DNA of 8,703 nucleotides from NCBI GenBank assembly GCA_900546255.1, contig URCB01000070.1, positions 1 through 8,703 on the forward strand. The letters run 5' to 3'. Below the pieces are notes generated by a model, which saw nothing but the letters and a program-made list of their open reading frames with translations, was not told the origin of the DNA and made no database searches. A program made the position numbers and the translations under genes. The stretch comes from an uncultured Eubacteriales bacterium. Lineage in GTDB: Bacteria > Bacillota > Clostridia > Oscillospirales > Oscillospiraceae. Of the stretch, positions 6,003 through 8,703 are shown piece by piece. Numbering within the stretch: position 1 is the stretch's first letter; every line of letters begins with the position of its first letter.

Positions 6003-7289
6003 CTATTCTTTGGCTAAGGGCGCCTTCGCCGGGATAAATACCCCCACAAGGCCGCATATCGCCGCCGGGAGCGCCCATCCAAAGCCAAGGTCTGCCAGGG
6101 GCAGGTGGGCCAGGAAGGTCATCTCCAGGCCGGTATAGGTGCCAATCACCTCCAGCAGGCTCACGGCCAGGGCCCCCAGCGCCGCCATGCGGTGGATCCA
6201 GCAGCGCCGGTGCAGGGCCTTCCCCCCCAGAGCCAGCACAATGAGCACCAGGGTGGGGGGATAGACCACGCTGAGGATGGGGGTGGCAATGGCAATGATC
6301 TCATTGATGCCAAAGTTGGACACCACCCCGCTGAACAGGCACAGCAGGAACACCATCACCGGGTAGGAAATCCGCCCCTTGCTCAGGCCGGTAAAGTAGG
6401 CCGAGCAGGAACTCACCAGCCCCACCGCAGTGGTCAGGCAGGCCAGAGCCACCACCACGGCGAACAGGATGATGCCCCCCTGCCCCAGCAGGCCTTGGAC
6501 GATGGAGGTCACCAAATACGTCCGGTCCACGGTGATGTCGAAGAACTGGGACATGGTGGCGCCCAGGTAGGTCAGGCCCAGGTAGACCACCAGCAGCCCG
6601 ATCCCCGCCACGACGCTGGCCCCGGCCACCACCCGAGCCTGGCTCTTTTGGGTGTTGTGGCCCTTTTCCAGGGCGCTCTTCAGAATGATGTAACCGAAGA
6701 GCAAGGTGGCCAGCACGTCCATGGTCTGGTACCCTGCCTCAATGCCTGTGGCTGCCACATTCTCCACCAGAGGGGCCTCCCCCACCGGGCCCATGGGGTG
6801 CACCACCCCTACGACAATGAGCACCAGGAGCCCTGCCAGCAGGGCCGGGGTGAGCACTTTGCCCACAATATCCACCACGGCAGTCTCCCGCACACACAAG
6901 AGGAAAACCAACAGGAAGAACACAATGGAAAACACCACCGGACTCACCCCGGACAGCAGGGGGGCAACGGACGTCTCATAGGTGGTCGCCGCGGTCCGAG
7001 GAATGGCCAGCATGGGGCCAATGCACAGGACCACGGCACACATCAGCAACGTAGAGGGCCCCTTCCCAATGGGGAAGGTGATGCCCCCCGGGCTGCCTTG
7101 ACGGATGATGGCAAACATCGACAGCAGCGCCAGGCCGATGTCGGCGATGAAGTAACTGACAAAACCCGCCCCCCACTGGGGGCCGGACTCCAACCCTAAG
7201 TACGGGGGAAAGATCACATTCCCCGCCCCAAAAAACATGGAAAACAGGGCAAAGCCGATGATTAGGCTGTCCACCACGGTTTTCTTCAT
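6003..7289 (-). CDS. brnQ: Branched-chain amino acid transporter, BrnQ (LIVCS) family
   Basis: This inner-membrane secondary transporter is expected to import leucine, isoleucine and valine with Na+ or H+ (LIVCS family, TC 2.A.26). The 428-residue protein is almost entirely hydrophobic, consistent with about 12 membrane segments. The N-terminal signature SMFFGAGNVIFPPYLGL (18-33 region) and the CIGPMLAIPRTAATTYETSV segment (about 89-108) are diagnostic. The ATG at 7289 follows AGGAGG with an 8-nt gap and gives the usual MKKTVVDSLIIG start. A GTG 8 codons upstream is too close to its own AGGAGG. The gene begins 70 bp after argS with no terminator or clear promoter between, so it is probably co-transcribed with argS, and it ends in a strong terminator. 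No T-box motif is visible in front of it. Exact substrate range is inference. Confidence 0.95.
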   Translation of the reverse strand: MKKTVVDSLIIGFALFSMFFGAGNVIFPPYLGLESGPQWGAGFVSYFIADIGLALLSMFAIIRQGSPGGITFPIGKGPSTLLMCAVVLCIGPMLAIPRTAATTYETSVAPLLSGVSPVVFSIVFFLLVFLLCVRETAVVDIVGKVLTPALLAGLLVLIVVGVVHPMGPVGEAPLVENVAATGIEAGYQTMDVLATLLFGYIILKSALEKGHNTQKSQARVVAGASVVAGIGLLVVYLGLTYLGATMSQFFDITVDRTYLVTSIVQGLLGQGGIILFAVVVALACLTTAVGLVSSCSAYFTGLSKGRISYPVMVFLLCLFSGVVSNFGINEIIAIATPILSVVYPPTLVLIVLALGGKALHRRCWIHRMAALGALAVSLLEVIGTYTGLEMTFLAHLPLADLGFGWALPAAICGLVGVFIPAKAPLAKE

Positions 7290-7296
7290 GAAAAAA

Positions 7297-7345
7297 GCCT
7301 CCTGTTCCGTCACCTCCTAAGATGCGAAGGGGAGGAAAAGGAGGC
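7297..7345 (-). promoter_or_regulatory. Duplicated ribosome binding site of brnQ with a complementary upstream element
   Basis: Two AGGAGG copies precede brnQ on the minus strand: 7318-7313, and 7303-7298, which has the right spacing to the ATG at 7289. Upstream, GCCTCCT (7345-7339) is perfectly complementary to AGGAGGC (7303-7297), and it can also pair with the first copy. Pairing would hide the ribosome binding site in a hairpin with a loop of about 35 nt. The sequence complementarity is direct; a regulatory role is inference. Confidence 0.35.
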
Positions 7346-7359
7346 GTTTGGTTCTCTCG

Positions 7360-8703
7360 TTACATTTTTTCGGGGGCAGTGACCCCCAGCAGGTTCAGGC
7401 CGTTGGCCAGGACGGAGCGGACGCTGTCCGCCAGCTTCAGCCGGGCTGCCAGCAGGGCAGGTTCCTCCCCCTTGATCCGGCAGGCGCCGTAGAAACGGTG
7501 GAAATCCCCTGCCAGGTCCGTCAGGTACCGGTTGATCCGGGAGGGATCGTAGTCCCGGGCGGCGGTATGGATCTCCTCCGGGAACTTGGCCAGGGTGCGG
7601 ACGAGGGCGGTCTCCTCCTCCGCAGTCAGCACTTCCCCTTGGACTTGGTCGGCCGCCGGCACGGGGTAGCCCTCCTGGGCCAGGCGGGCCACCAGGGTGC
7701 AGATCCGGGCGTGGGCATATTGGACATAGTAGACGGGGTTCTCACTGTCCTCCCGGACGGCCAGGTCCAGGTCAAAGTCCACCGGGCTGGTGGCGGCACG
7801 GGAGTTGAAGAAGTACCGGGCCGCGTCCACGCTCACCTCGTCCAGCAGGTCGTGGAGGGCAATGGTCTTGCCGGAGCGCTTGGACATCCGCACCGGCTGG
7901 CCGTCCTGCAGCAGGTTCACCAGCTGCATCAGCACCACCACCAACCGGTGGGAGCCATCCAGCCCCAGCCCATCCAGGGCGGCCTGGAGCCGGGCCACGT
8001 GGCCGTGGTGGTCAGCCCCCCACACGTTGATGCACAGGTCAAAGCCCCGGATCTCCAGTTTGTTGCGGTGGTAGGCAATGTCGGCGGCAAAGTAGGTATA
8101 GAACCCGTTGGCCCGGCGGAGAACATCGTCCTTCAGGTCCAGCTTGTCCACCTGCTTCTCGCTCTTCCCCTCGGCCAGGTATTTCTGGCGCAGGAGCTGG
8201 GCGGTTTTCAGCCACAGGGCCCCGTCCTTCTCATAGGTCCACCCCTTCTGGGTGAGCAGCTCCACGGTTTCCGCCACAAAACCGGACTGGTGGAGGGTGG
8301 ACTCGAAGAACCATTCATCGTACTCGATGCCGTACCGGCGCAGGTCCTCCTTCATCTTGGGGACGTTCCGGGCCAGGCCAAACGCCGCCAAGTCGGCCAG
8401 CCGCTTCTCCTCCGGGACATCCCGGTAGCTGTCTCCGTGCTCTTGGTGGAAGGCCCGGGCCAGTTCCTTGATATCCTCCCCCTGGTAGCCGTCCTCGGGG
8501 AAGGGGACATTCTCCTCCCCCAGAAGGATCTGCAGGTACCGGGCCTGGAGGGAGAGGGCAAACTTATTGATCTGGTTGCCTGCGTCGTTGACGTAGAACT
8601 CTTTCCAGGTGTCATACCCATCCCGGCGCAGGACGTTGGCCAAGGTGTCCCCCAGCACGCCGCCCCGGGCGTTGCCCATGTGCATGGGGCCGGTGGGGTT
8701 GGC
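7360..8703 (-). CDS. argS: Arginyl-tRNA synthetase, N-terminal part cut by window edge
   Basis: This class Ia aminoacyl-tRNA synthetase charges tRNA-Arg with arginine in the cytoplasm. 447 residues are visible against roughly 550-580 for the family, so about 110-120 N-terminal residues lie outside the window. The visible part opens with ANPTGPMHMGNARGG, where HMGN at visible residues 8-11 is the HIGH motif. YVNDAGNQINKFA, GADHHGHV and the MSKRSGK catalytic loop (visible 273-279, near 7887) follow. The C-terminal DALR-type anticodon-binding domain includes YVQYAHARI and ends NLLGVTAPEKM, the normal family end. A charged stretch of about 20 residues (LAEGKSEKQVDKLDL) between WLKTAQLLRQKY and DDVLRRANGFYTYFAADIAYH looks longer than in many homologues. 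brnQ follows 70 bp after the TAA stop, probably in the same transcript. Confidence 0.97.
   Translation of the reverse strand, partial: ANPTGPMHMGNARGGVLGDTLANVLRRDGYDTWKEFYVNDAGNQINKFALSLQARYLQILLGEENVPFPEDGYQGEDIKELARAFHQEHGDSYRDVPEEKRLADLAAFGLARNVPKMKEDLRRYGIEYDEWFFESTLHQSGFVAETVELLTQKGWTYEKDGALWLKTAQLLRQKYLAEGKSEKQVDKLDLKDDVLRRANGFYTYFAADIAYHRNKLEIRGFDLCINVWGADHHGHVARLQAALDGLGLDGSHRLVVVLMQLVNLLQDGQPVRMSKRSGKTIALHDLLDEVSVDAARYFFNSRAATSPVDFDLDLAVREDSENPVYYVQYAHARICTLVARLAQEGYPVPAADQVQGEVLTAEEETALVRTLAKFPEEIHTAARDYDPSRINRYLTDLAGDFHRFYGACRIKGEEPALLAARLKLADSVRSVLANGLNLLGVTAPEKM

Noticed and set aside
6105..7199. Plus-strand open frame of 364 codons opposite brnQ
   Set aside because: The product is rich in His, Gln and Gly, which is the mirror of hydrophobic transmembrane codons. 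It has no family resemblance.
7290..7359. T-box or amino-acid riboswitch before brnQ
   Set aside because: The 70-bp gap is too short, and no T-box consensus or terminator/antiterminator pair is present.
1..8703. CRISPR array, insertion sequence, prophage, toxin-antitoxin or defence genes
   Set aside because: No repeat-spacer periodicity, transposase motif, terminal inverted repeat pair or recognisable defence domain was seen on either strand.

Overview
The window reads as chromosomal DNA from a high-GC member of the Firmicutes, most likely a butyrate-producing gut Clostridia of the Oscillospiraceae type (Flavonifractor / Intestinimonas / Oscillibacter-like). This assignment is an inference from the GC-rich wobble positions, strong AGGAGG ribosome binding sites, a clostridial butyryl-CoA-dehydrogenase-type enzyme, and Firmicutes-type RlmH, PgcA and MurA proteins. 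No mobile element, phage gene, CRISPR array, tRNA or rRNA was seen.

All seven genes lie on the minus strand, so transcription runs from high to low coordinates. In that order: argS (5' end cut by the window edge) is followed by brnQ with no terminator between them, and brnQ ends in a strong intrinsic terminator (5944-5978). A new promoter (5841-5869) drives murA through an unusually long leader of about 290 nt that is rich in hairpins. murA ends in two stem-loops plus an intrinsic terminator (4175-4205), and rlmH and pgcA follow as a close pair. pgcA ends in a perfect 34-bp palindromic terminator (1825-1862). A near-consensus promoter (1680-1708), with repeats that could be an operator, drives an Rrf2-family regulator with three cysteines in the C-terminal half. 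An acyl-CoA dehydrogenase follows, running off the left edge with only its last few residues missing.

Most of the content is housekeeping: arginyl-tRNA charging, branched-chain amino acid import, the first committed step of peptidoglycan synthesis, 23S rRNA methylation, and glucose-1-phosphate supply. The two places with possible undescribed biology are the structured murA leader (5546-5834), which matches no riboswitch or ncRNA class I can recognise, and the Rrf2 / acyl-CoA dehydrogenase pair, which may be an Fe-S or redox-responsive control unit for a flavin-dependent fatty-acyl pathway. The protein-coding genes themselves belong to known families.
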